Assembly: GCA_017853235.1 (NCBI GenBank)
Contig: JAFMJX010000030.1
Span: 1 to 14,042, forward strand
Length of the DNA stretch: 14,042 nt
Source of the DNA: Chitinophagaceae bacterium
GTDB lineage: Bacteria; Bacteroidota; Bacteroidia; Chitinophagales; Chitinophagaceae
Direction: 5' to 3'
Both the position numbers and the translations under genes were made by a program. Positions 1 through 5,893 of this stretch are shown one piece after another; position 1 is the stretch's first letter, and each line of letters opens with the position of its first letter. The notes below the pieces were generated by a model, which made no database searches, was not told where the DNA came from, and saw only the letters and a list, made by a program, of their open reading frames with translations.

Positions 1-1
1 A

Positions 2-958
2 GTTTATGGAAGAAAAAAAGTAACCTGCTTTACAAAAGATAATATTATGAAACAAACAGATGGTTTATTTCATAAGGTCTTCGATGAAATTGCCAAGGAA
101 TACCCAGAAATTGAAAATGAACATTGGATTATAGATATAGGAGCCGCAAAATTAGCGGATACTCCAGAAGAATTTGATGTTATAGTAATGCCAAACTTAT
201 ATGGAGATGTATTATCAGATATTGCAGCTCAAATTACTGGATCTGTTGGATTAGCAGGATCGGCTAATATTGGGGAAGAATGTGCCATGTTTGAGGCAAT
301 ACATGGTTCTGCGCCAAAAAAAGCTGGTCAAAATGTAGCAAATCCTTCAGGTTTGTTACATGGCGCTATTATGATGTTAAATCATATTGGTCAGTCTGAT
401 ATTGCTTCTAAAGTTCACAATGCTTGGCTAAAAACGATAGAAGATGGGATACATACTTATGACATTTACAAAGAAGGTATAAGCAAACAAGTGGTTGGTA
501 CTAATGAGTTTGCAGATGCTATTATTAGAAATTTGAATTGTACACCAAATGTATTCACTCCTGTAATTTACAATCATAACATAAAATTAAAACTACCAAA
601 ATATCAAAGAAAATCACCCGCTAAAAAAGAACTTGTGGGTGTTGACTTATTTGTGCATAGTCAAGAAAATGAGCCTAATAAATTAGCTGAAAATATACAT
701 AAAATAGCTATTAATAAACTTCAATTAACTATGATCACCAATAGAGGAATTAAAGTATGGCCTGAAGGTTTTAAAGAAACATTTTGTACAGATCATTGGA
801 GATGTAGATTTAAAAACGAAGAAAATAAATTAATAACAAAAGAAGATGTTATAAATATAATGGCTAAAGCCAATGAAATGGGAATAGACATTATTAAGAC
901 CGAAAATTTATATGAATTTGATGGAGTTATTGGTTACTCATTAGGCCAAGGTCAATAA
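2..958 (+). CDS. icd: NADP-type isocitrate dehydrogenase, 3' part (Thermus-type, with extra C-terminal domain)
   Basis: This TCA-cycle enzyme converts isocitrate to 2-oxoglutarate and CO2 in the cytoplasm. The reading frame is open to the left edge: codons before the first ATG (position 47) read VTCFTKDNIMKQTDG, which is family sequence, so the ATG at 47 is internal and the gene is cut by the window. About 318 residues are visible. The isopropylmalate/isocitrate dehydrogenase core is seen in VMPNLYGDVLSD (metal/substrate side), the GSVGLAGSANIG loop and EAIHGSAPKKAGQNVANPSG (coenzyme side). About 120 further C-terminal residues, including GVDLFVHSQ and KVWPEGF, match the extra domain of the long Thermus-type enzyme rather than the E. 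coli type. The following small genes lie on the same strand after 23 bp. The assignment is secure. The NADP preference is taken from the subfamily. Confidence 0.93.
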   Translation, partial: VYGRKKVTCFTKDNIMKQTDGLFHKVFDEIAKEYPEIENEHWIIDIGAAKLADTPEEFDVIVMPNLYGDVLSDIAAQITGSVGLAGSANIGEECAMFEAIHGSAPKKAGQNVANPSGLLHGAIMMLNHIGQSDIASKVHNAWLKTIEDGIHTYDIYKEGISKQVVGTNEFADAIIRNLNCTPNVFTPVIYNHNIKLKLPKYQRKSPAKKELVGVDLFVHSQENEPNKLAENIHKIAINKLQLTMITNRGIKVWPEGFKETFCTDHWRCRFKNEENKLITKEDVINIMAKANEMGIDIIKTENLYEFDGVIGYSLGQGQ

Positions 959-981
959 AAATTAATTAAAAAATATTAAAA

Positions 982-1221
982 ATGGATTTACAATTATTAA
1001 ATGGCCGATTTTCAAAAAATGAAGTGACAGAATTATTGCATAAAATGGTACAAGTTAAAATTGATTTTCATGAACAAAAAATAAAAAATTCGGATTCAGA
1101 AGAAGATATTAAGTTCAGAGAATACAAAATAAAGTCACTTCAAGAAAATTATAAAATATTCAAGGATTCAATTAAAGACAAGGAATTTATTTCTATAGCA
1201 AGTCAAATAAACATTAATTAA
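982..1221 (+). CDS. Small helical protein of unknown function, first of a tandem paralogous pair
   Basis: This 79-residue protein is soluble, charged and probably helical, and I cannot name its family. It starts at an ATG 23 bp after the icd stop, and its TAA is followed directly by the ATG of the next gene. It shares a pattern with that neighbour: L-(N/D)-G-x-F near the N-terminus, then an E-hydrophobic-hydrophobic-x2-M segment, K-I-(D/E)-F-(H/N)-E around residues 26-31, an Arg/Leu-spaced middle helix, and alternating Ile residues at the C-terminus. I infer a duplication. There is no signal peptide, membrane segment or Cys motif. The residues KNSDSEEDIKFRE probably form a linker between two helices. 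Co-directional packing with icd and the two genes after it suggests one transcript. Function is unknown. Confidence 0.75.
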   Translation: MDLQLLNGRFSKNEVTELLHKMVQVKIDFHEQKIKNSDSEEDIKFREYKIKSLQENYKIFKDSIKDKEFISIASQININ

Positions 1222-1491
1222 ATGAAAGAGATATATGACATAACACTGATTGATGGGTTATTTGAAGAAACAAATGCTAAGGAAATAATTTTAACTATGA
1301 TTGATAAAAAAATAGAATTTAATGAAATGAGTAGTTTTAGAAATCTAGTTACGAATAATAACAAAGATTTGAATTTAGAAGCAAGGATTCAAGCATTAAA
1401 ATTAGCAAAACAAGAATTGATTCATTTTTTAAAAAATGACAATAATAAAAAGTTTAAAATAAGCGCAAAAATAAAAATTGAACCTTGTTAA
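1222..1491 (+). CDS. Small helical protein of unknown function, second of a tandem paralogous pair
   Basis: This 89-residue hypothetical protein begins at the base right after the previous stop codon, so translation is likely coupled. It resembles the preceding protein: LIDGLF against LLNGRF, the M-x3-KIEFNE helix against M-x3-KIDFHE, a middle helix with Arg and Leu, and a final strand-like FKISAKIKIE against FISIASQININ. The pair has diverged strongly, so the duplication is either old or the proteins evolve fast. No enzymatic motif, signal peptide or membrane helix is visible. The next ATG follows its TAA after one base. A role linked to the DUF6671-like protein downstream is possible from the packing alone, and no mechanism can be stated. 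Confidence 0.75.
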   Translation: MKEIYDITLIDGLFEETNAKEIILTMIDKKIEFNEMSSFRNLVTNNNKDLNLEARIQALKLAKQELIHFLKNDNNKKFKISAKIKIEPC

Positions 1492-1492
1492 A

Positions 1493-2335
1493 ATGGAAAT
1501 ATTCAAAGGGAGGAAACTAATTATTGCCACTAAACACAAAAAGGAAACTATTATAGCTAAACATTTTGAAGCTACTTTGGGAACTATTTGTGAAATAGCA
1601 CCTTCCTATGATACTGACGAGCTTGGAACATTTACAGGTGAAATAGAACGAACACTAAGCCCTATCGAAACAGTTAGGGCAAAGTGTTTAAATGCAATGA
1701 ATAAATACGGATATGATTTAGGAGTTGCCAATGAAGGCTCATTTGGCCCCCATCCTACTTTGTACTTTATTCCTGCAGATGAAGAACTTATGATTTTTAT
1801 AGATAAAACAAATAATATTGAAATATTAGTAAAGAATATTTCAACAAAAACGAATTTTTCATCAAAAAATATAAAAACCAGGCTAGAGTTACAAAATTTT
1901 TTAGACCAAGTTGGATATCCTAGTCACCGTATCATTTTGAGAAAAGAAAAAAAATCAAACAAAAATATCATAAAGGATTTAACTGAATTGCCAGAAATCA
2001 AAAATGCATTTGATAATTTTATAAAAATAAATGGAGAGGCGTATATTGAAACAGACATGAGGGCTATGAACAACCCGACCAGGATGAAAATTATTGAAGA
2101 AACCACACTATTGCTAATAGAAGCAATTCAATCCACATGTCCCAAATGTTATTTCCCAGGATTTACACCAATACAATTTATTTCTGGATTACCTTGTGCT
2201 TTGTGTAGTTTGCCAACGAAATCAATACAGAGCAAAATATTAGGGTGTAAAAAATGCGGTTATGAATTAAAAAAAGAGTTTAAAAAAAATAAACCATTCG
2301 AAGATCCTCAATTTTGCGACTATTGTAATCCCTAA
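1493..2335 (+). CDS. DUF6671-like protein with C-terminal CxxC zinc-binding segments
   Basis: This 280-residue protein starts at the ATG at 1493, one base after the previous stop. A TTG 15 bp upstream is less likely. I recognise it as the DUF6671 type, whose function is not established. The N-terminal half holds the family's conserved stretches: IIATKHKKE (10-18), TDELGTFTGE (41-50), ETVRAK (59-64) and NEGSFGPHP (80-88). The spacing of the IATKHK, ETVRA and D-x-GVANEG elements recalls the ITPA/YjjX class of house-cleaning nucleotide pyrophosphatases, which is my inference. The C-terminal part has ETDMRAMNNPTR (186-197) and four CxxC pairs at C216/C219, C235/C238, C252/C255 and C275/C278, enough for two zinc ribbons. 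An eight-T run follows the stop, but no hairpin precedes it. Confidence 0.8.
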   Translation: MEIFKGRKLIIATKHKKETIIAKHFEATLGTICEIAPSYDTDELGTFTGEIERTLSPIETVRAKCLNAMNKYGYDLGVANEGSFGPHPTLYFIPADEELMIFIDKTNNIEILVKNISTKTNFSSKNIKTRLELQNFLDQVGYPSHRIILRKEKKSNKNIIKDLTELPEIKNAFDNFIKINGEAYIETDMRAMNNPTRMKIIEETTLLLIEAIQSTCPKCYFPGFTPIQFISGLPCALCSLPTKSIQSKILGCKKCGYELKKEFKKNKPFEDPQFCDYCNP

Positions 2336-2356
2336 TTTTTTTTAAAAGACCTCTCC

Positions 2357-3268
2357 CTACCCTTTGAATCTCAACTTTGTAAACACTTGTAAATGAGGCA
2401 AAGCCAATACGGCTAATGTTATAAATAATAAAGTAAAAATGCCAGATGTATCGCTACTCTTATATGATAAGAAGGTGATATAAGAAAATCCAAACCAAGC
2501 CATAATAGAAAATGGCATCGCTTTAATAAGCAAACTCTTCCATCCTTTAAAATCATTTGATATGTTGAAAGCAACTCTTATTTTATCAAATGAGAGTAAA
2601 GAGTGCCAAAAACCAAAATAAAATGCAAAACAAATCCATAATGGCATGTACAACGCAAAACCAACTAATATAGTTTGTTGCAAAAAAGAATAAAAATAAT
2701 GTGCTCTATTGTAAAAAAAATATTTAGAGAATATAAAAAGTAAAATATAAACAAAAGCTAAGAACCATAAACTAATGGGATAAATTTTATGCGCTATTTC
2801 AATTAAATAATTACTACTTACTGAAGATTTACCCATTTTTAAAAAAATATCTAATGCAAATTGAACATTTTTTGATAAAAGAAATAAAATCCACAAAAAC
2901 CCTATGAAAGTATATGCAACTTTGTGTATTAAACCACTCGTCTTCCCTATCCAATCTACTTCTCCAAAATGAAATGCAGTGATCACTATAAATATACACA
3001 ATGCTATAATAGGAAAGAAATACCAGATTAATGAGTAAGCAAAAATATTTAGAATGTATTTAAACAAAAAAGCTTTATGCGAGGTGGTAACAGATTCATT
3101 GAGATGTTGGTCAATATACAAATCAAGCGCCCCATGTGGAACACCAAATAATATCAGAACAAGAACTAGAAATGAAATTTGAGTGCTGATGTTTAAACTT
3201 AATAAATAATCAAAAACGAACAGCATAAATGCAAATAGTAATAAATAGATTCTCAACTTTATTTGCAT
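2357..3268 (-). CDS. blh: Brp/Blh family beta-carotene 15,15'-dioxygenase, retinal supply for the rhodopsin
   Basis: This 303-residue integral membrane protein cleaves beta-carotene into two retinal molecules, the chromophore of the rhodopsin encoded just upstream on the same strand. About eight hydrophobic segments are visible. Family hallmarks are GVPHGALDLY (His45), AFHFGEVDW (His100), FGFWHSLLS (His222) and a late LPH (His292); histidines of this kind bind the catalytic iron. In the family pattern I recall, the WHS histidine is followed four residues later by a second histidine, but here that place is Ser226. The ATG at 3268 lies 62 bp beyond the rhodopsin stop, and a strong intrinsic terminator sits in that gap, so blh expression depends on read-through or its own promoter. 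It converges on the DUF6671-like gene. The family call is secure; activity is inferred. Confidence 0.9.
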   Translation of the reverse strand: MQIKLRIYLLLFAFMLFVFDYLLSLNISTQISFLVLVLILFGVPHGALDLYIDQHLNESVTTSHKAFLFKYILNIFAYSLIWYFFPIIALCIFIVITAFHFGEVDWIGKTSGLIHKVAYTFIGFLWILFLLSKNVQFALDIFLKMGKSSVSSNYLIEIAHKIYPISLWFLAFVYILLFIFSKYFFYNRAHYFYSFLQQTILVGFALYMPLWICFAFYFGFWHSLLSFDKIRVAFNISNDFKGWKSLLIKAMPFSIMAWFGFSYITFLSYKSSDTSGIFTLLFITLAVLALPHLQVFTKLRFKG

Positions 3269-3281
3269 GAAAAGTAATTTT

Positions 3282-3314
3282 AAAAAAAATGGGGCAAGGA
3301 TAATCTTGCCCCAT
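3282..3314 (-). terminator. Intrinsic terminator between rhodopsin and blh
   Basis: A perfect 10-bp stem, ATGGGGCAAG paired with CTTGCCCCAT, spans 3289-3314 with the 6-base loop GATAAT. Read on the minus strand it is followed at once by a run of eight T (3282-3289), so it is a textbook rho-independent terminator for the rhodopsin transcript, about 17 bp past the stop codon. On the plus strand no T run follows it. It lies only 13 bp before the blh start codon. Confidence 0.9.
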
Positions 3315-3330
3315 CACTTATATAAGTAGA

Positions 3331-4056
3331 TTATGCAGATTTTCTACTTAAGCTATAGATAACTAAACCAAAACCGATTTTATTGATTGCATCACCAATA
3401 TTGTAAATAACATTCATGTCAATTCCAATATTTTTAAAGCTAGCATACCATTGTCCATCAGCAGTTCCAATTAAGTAGCCTAATGGATAGATAGCCCATC
3501 CTACTAATACAAACCAGCCTAATGCAGCATTTGCAGAAGCAACTGCAGTTCCTGAACTTGTAGCTAATTTTTTAACATCACCAAGCCATACTTCGTATAC
3601 GATATAGAAATATGCGATGGCACTTATAGTTCCCCATAAGGTTGCTTGAGCCGGAGCAACAGCTTCTCCCCAATAACCTGTAACAAGCATCACTACAGAT
3701 GCTAAAATCATTTTCCAAAGTAAATTAGAAGTTCCACCTGCTTTTTTTGTGATTAAATAAAATTCAACACACATTAAAGGCACAGTTAATAACCAGTCTA
3801 CATAACGGAAAAACGTAGGACTATCATGCGTTTCTAAATAATAACCACGCATGTAGTAATAGTGAACAGCTGCAATAAAAGTGATCAAACCCGATACTAA
3901 TACCGAAGTACGCCACTCTTTACTTGTGTTGTTCAATTCTAAAAAGAAGAAAACCGCTGCGGCCATCATGGCCATTGTGCCAATGAAAAAAGTAAAAGAG
4001 ACATAGTCTGTTTTAGCAATTTGCATTGAAGCATCAAGCAAAAATAAATGATCCAT
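3331..4056 (-). CDS. Light-driven proton-pumping rhodopsin, green-tuned, with carotenoid-antenna fenestration
   Basis: This 241-residue seven-helix retinal protein pumps protons out across the inner membrane. I chose the ATG at 4056; the frame extends upstream to a GTG at 4098, but that adds a Cys-rich non-family tail. Residues aligned by eye to green proteorhodopsin: His65 (H75), Arg84 (R94), Asp87 (D97, Schiff-base counterion), Thr91 (T101), Glu98 (E108, proton donor), Asp222 and Lys226 (retinal Schiff base). D-T-E is the proton-pump triad. Met95 is at the colour-tuning site (Leu105 in the green form), predicting green absorption. In helix E, LWGTIS places Gly142 where proteorhodopsin has Phe152 and xanthorhodopsin Gly156, predicting a window for a hydroxylated carotenoid antenna. 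No clear signal peptide is present. Downstream lie a strong terminator and blh. The family and pump type are secure; spectrum and antenna are predictions. Confidence 0.96.
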   Translation of the reverse strand: MDHLFLLDASMQIAKTDYVSFTFFIGTMAMMAAAVFFFLELNNTSKEWRTSVLVSGLITFIAAVHYYYMRGYYLETHDSPTFFRYVDWLLTVPLMCVEFYLITKKAGGTSNLLWKMILASVVMLVTGYWGEAVAPAQATLWGTISAIAYFYIVYEVWLGDVKKLATSSGTAVASANAALGWFVLVGWAIYPLGYLIGTADGQWYASFKNIGIDMNVIYNIGDAINKIGFGLVIYSLSRKSA

Positions 4057-4219
4057 ATTGTTGAGTTTTGGTGAACATATTAATTCACAACACTCCACAA
4101 AATCATTACGGCTGTCAAAAATGTTTGGTTAAACAGTTTTGCAAAGCAATAGCAAATCAATCGTTGTTATGTAATTTAACAAGAAGTTTATGAAATTGTT
4201 TAAAATAGCTCAGTTGGAA

Positions 4220-4247
4220 ATGTTAAACGATTTTATTCGTTTAACAT
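4220..4247. promoter_or_regulatory. Perfect 11-bp palindrome upstream of rhodopsin, candidate operator
   Basis: The arms ATGTTAAACGA and TCGTTTAACAT flank the 6-base spacer TTTTAT, in the 236-bp gap between the DUF3050 gene and the rhodopsin. No T run follows on either strand, so it is a poor terminator. A related smaller palindrome, TGTTTGGTTAAACA, lies at 4122-4135, closer to the rhodopsin start. Recurring TGTTwAAC half-sites suggest binding by a dimeric regulator, perhaps light-responsive. That is inference. I found no convincing -33/-7 Bacteroidota promoter pair in the gap. Confidence 0.45.
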
Positions 4248-4292
4248 ATAATATGGCAAAAAAGGCATTATTTAGAAGAATTTAACTGGGGT

Positions 4293-5048
4293 CTAATTAA
4301 TAGCATCCCATAGTTGAGCTCTCATTTTCAATGACTTAAGTGAAGCTATGCGAGCTTCTTCCCATTTATTGACATCCTGTCCACATAATTCAGAAACCAT
4401 CTCTAAAGCTAAATGACTATGATGCCCCCCATCAACTTCAATATGTCTTTCTATATAATATTTGAAAGTAGAAACCTTGTTTGGATGTTCTTGGTAAATC
4501 TTATTTAAAATTTGATTAAACATGTCAGGTATTAAATCTTCTCTACCAAAAGTAAAAACTGCTGCTTTAACATGTAAAGGCGCATATTGAGCAATCTCAA
4601 AGGTAAACTGTAAAAACTGTTTCACTTGATGAGGAATATCAGATATTGCTATGGCTTCGCCAATAGATTGACCATTTTGAAGCGCTGATAACAATTGATT
4701 GATAAGTTTTGTAGAAGCGCCCATTTGATGCATGGCTTTTAAGTATAACTCAAAATGGCTTATACGAATGTCATTTTCATCAACATCAGACTCCTCACCT
4801 AAAACAATTTCATTGATAAGAAAACGGGTATTAGCAGAACCTATTGGCATCCAGGGTAAAGTAACCGATGTCAATCCAATTTGTAAGGACTTAAGCAAAC
4901 TCATAAAATCCCAAACCGCAAAAACATGACATTCGGCGAATTTTTTTAAACCTTCTAAATCACTGATTTTACTGTATACTGGATGCGCTAAAAGTTGCAC
5001 TCTCGCTTCTTGAATACTTTCCTTTAATATTGCTAATTGATTTTCCAT
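4293..5048 (-). CDS. DUF3050 family protein, probable heme-oxygenase-like diiron enzyme
   Basis: This 251-residue soluble helical protein is of the DUF3050 type, recognised from HPVYSKI (22-28), HVFAVWDFMSLLK (41-53), INEIVLGEESD (78-88), HFELY (98-102), FTFGREDLIPDMF (165-177) and RHIEVDGGHH (201-210). The ATG at 5048 replaces a TTG six codons upstream. No substrate is known to me. The late helix carries H202-x3-D206-x2-H209, the spacing of the iron ligands in heme-oxygenase-like diiron oxidases such as SznF. Upstream acidic residues and histidine (Glu80, Glu85/86, His98, Glu170) could complete a two-iron site. It is divergent from alkB (90-bp gap) and lies upstream of, and co-directional with, the rhodopsin at 236 bp, probably as a separate transcript. 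The family call is firm; diiron chemistry is inferred. Confidence 0.85.
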   Translation of the reverse strand: MENQLAILKESIQEARVQLLAHPVYSKISDLEGLKKFAECHVFAVWDFMSLLKSLQIGLTSVTLPWMPIGSANTRFLINEIVLGEESDVDENDIRISHFELYLKAMHQMGASTKLINQLLSALQNGQSIGEAIAISDIPHQVKQFLQFTFEIAQYAPLHVKAAVFTFGREDLIPDMFNQILNKIYQEHPNKVSTFKYYIERHIEVDGGHHSHLALEMVSELCGQDVNKWEEARIASLKSLKMRAQLWDAIN

Positions 5049-5060
5049 AGTAATAATTAT

Positions 5061-5085
5061 AAACAAAAGAGACAGACTTTTGTTT
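5061..5085. repeat. 9-bp inverted repeat in the DUF3050/alkB divergent intergenic region
   Basis: AAACAAAAG and CTTTTGTTT are perfect complements separated by the 7 bases AGACAGA. The repeat sits 13 bp ahead of the DUF3050 start and 54 bp ahead of alkB, a suitable place for an operator shared by the two divergent genes. The arms are A/T-rich, so chance remains possible. No T run makes it a terminator for either gene. Confidence 0.35.
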
Positions 5086-5138
5086 TAGAATTTGCAAAGG
5101 AACTAGGAAAAAAAAGAAGAAAAAAATATATTTAAAAG

Positions 5139-5729
5139 ATGCTAGTAAATATTCCATATTTCATAAATAATCAAGGTCAAGCTATTTATTATGGAAACAT
5201 TTTAACTGATGAACAAAAAGAAAATTATTTCAAGGAATTATTAAACAATATTGAATGGGAGAACGAAAAAGTAATCATGTTTGGCAAAGAAATAATCACC
5301 AAACGAAAAGTCGCTTTTTATGCAGACAATGAATTGAAATACACTTATTCCCAAAAAACAAAAAAAGGAACAATTTGGACAACTGTATTACTATCTATTA
5401 AAAATAAGGTTGAAGAGCTCACAAAATCGAAATATAATGCTTGCCTGTTAAACTTATATCATGATGGCACCGAAGGTATGGGATGGCATAGTGATGATGA
5501 AAAAGAAATTGTCCCTGAAAGCTCCATCGCTTCATTAAGTTTAGGTGCAGAAAGAAAATTTTCATTCAAACATAAAATAACAAAAGAAACTTATTCTATA
5601 TTCCTTGAAAATGGTTCCATTCTTGAAATGAAAGGAGCCATTCAAAAAAATTGGCTTCATGCACTTCCAAAAACAAAGAAAATAGTAACTCCTCGAATTA
5701 ATTTAACATTTAGAAAAATGCTAGGATGA
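5139..5729 (+). CDS. alkB: AlkB-like 2-oxoglutarate/Fe(II) dioxygenase, DNA/RNA alkylation repair
   Basis: This 196-residue protein is of the ALKBH2/ALKBH3-like short AlkB type. The family removes methyl and etheno lesions from nucleic acid bases by oxidative dealkylation, using Fe(II), O2 and 2-oxoglutarate. The iron triad is visible: His117 and Asp119 in GWHSDDE, and His174 in WLHALPKT. The 2-oxoglutarate/substrate motif R-x-N-x-T-x-R is RINLTFR at 186-192. NLYHDG (105-110) is also typical. The ATG at 5139 follows a purine-rich stretch (AAGAAG) that may aid initiation. It is divergent from the DUF3050 gene, and its stop overlaps the start of the DUF2256 gene by four bases (ATGA), so the two are translationally coupled. 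Whether it prefers DNA or RNA cannot be read from the sequence. Confidence 0.93.
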   Translation: MLVNIPYFINNQGQAIYYGNILTDEQKENYFKELLNNIEWENEKVIMFGKEIITKRKVAFYADNELKYTYSQKTKKGTIWTTVLLSIKNKVEELTKSKYNACLLNLYHDGTEGMGWHSDDEKEIVPESSIASLSLGAERKFSFKHKITKETYSIFLENGSILEMKGAIQKNWLHALPKTKKIVTPRINLTFRKMLG

Positions 5730-5881
5730 AAAAGAAAGACTCAAATAAACAATTTAAAAAAGCAAATTTGCCTTCTAAAATTTGCATAAAATGTAACCGC
5801 CCATTTTCATGGCGTAAAAAATGGGAGCGTTCATGGGAGGAAGTAAAATTTTGTAGCGAGGGTTGCAAAAAAGCTAAATAA
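5726..5881 (+). CDS. DUF2256 small zinc-finger protein
   Basis: This 51-codon gene overlaps the alkB stop (ATGA, 5726-5729). The product is basic with a short Lys-rich tail, then NLPSKIC, CNRPFSWRKKWER and KFCSEGC, which is the DUF2256 signature. C20-x2-C23 and C43-x3-C47 make a single zinc site. Its biochemical role is unknown. In my recollection the family often lies beside photolyase/cryptochrome genes, and here it sits with a different DNA-lesion repair gene, which makes a damage-related role plausible but unproven. The usual Arg before the last Cys is replaced by Gly (SEGC). It ends 12 bp from the convergent fbp stop. Confidence 0.88.
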   Translation: MKKKDSNKQFKKANLPSKICIKCNRPFSWRKKWERSWEEVKFCSEGCKKAK

Positions 5882-5893
5882 ATTTTTCTAAAG

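Noticed and set aside
2336..2356. T run after the DUF6671-like gene as a terminator
   Set aside because: No stem precedes the eight T residues, so intrinsic termination is not supported.
4057..4098. Upstream GTG start that would lengthen the rhodopsin by 14 residues
   Set aside because: The extension (MECCELICSPKLNN) is Cys-rich and unlike rhodopsin N-termini; the ATG at 4056 gives a normal length.
4057..4140. Bacteroidota -7 (TAnnTTTG) promoter candidates such as TGATTTTG (minus strand) ahead of the rhodopsin
   Set aside because: One mismatch, and no TTG at the needed distance upstream, so I do not call a promoter.
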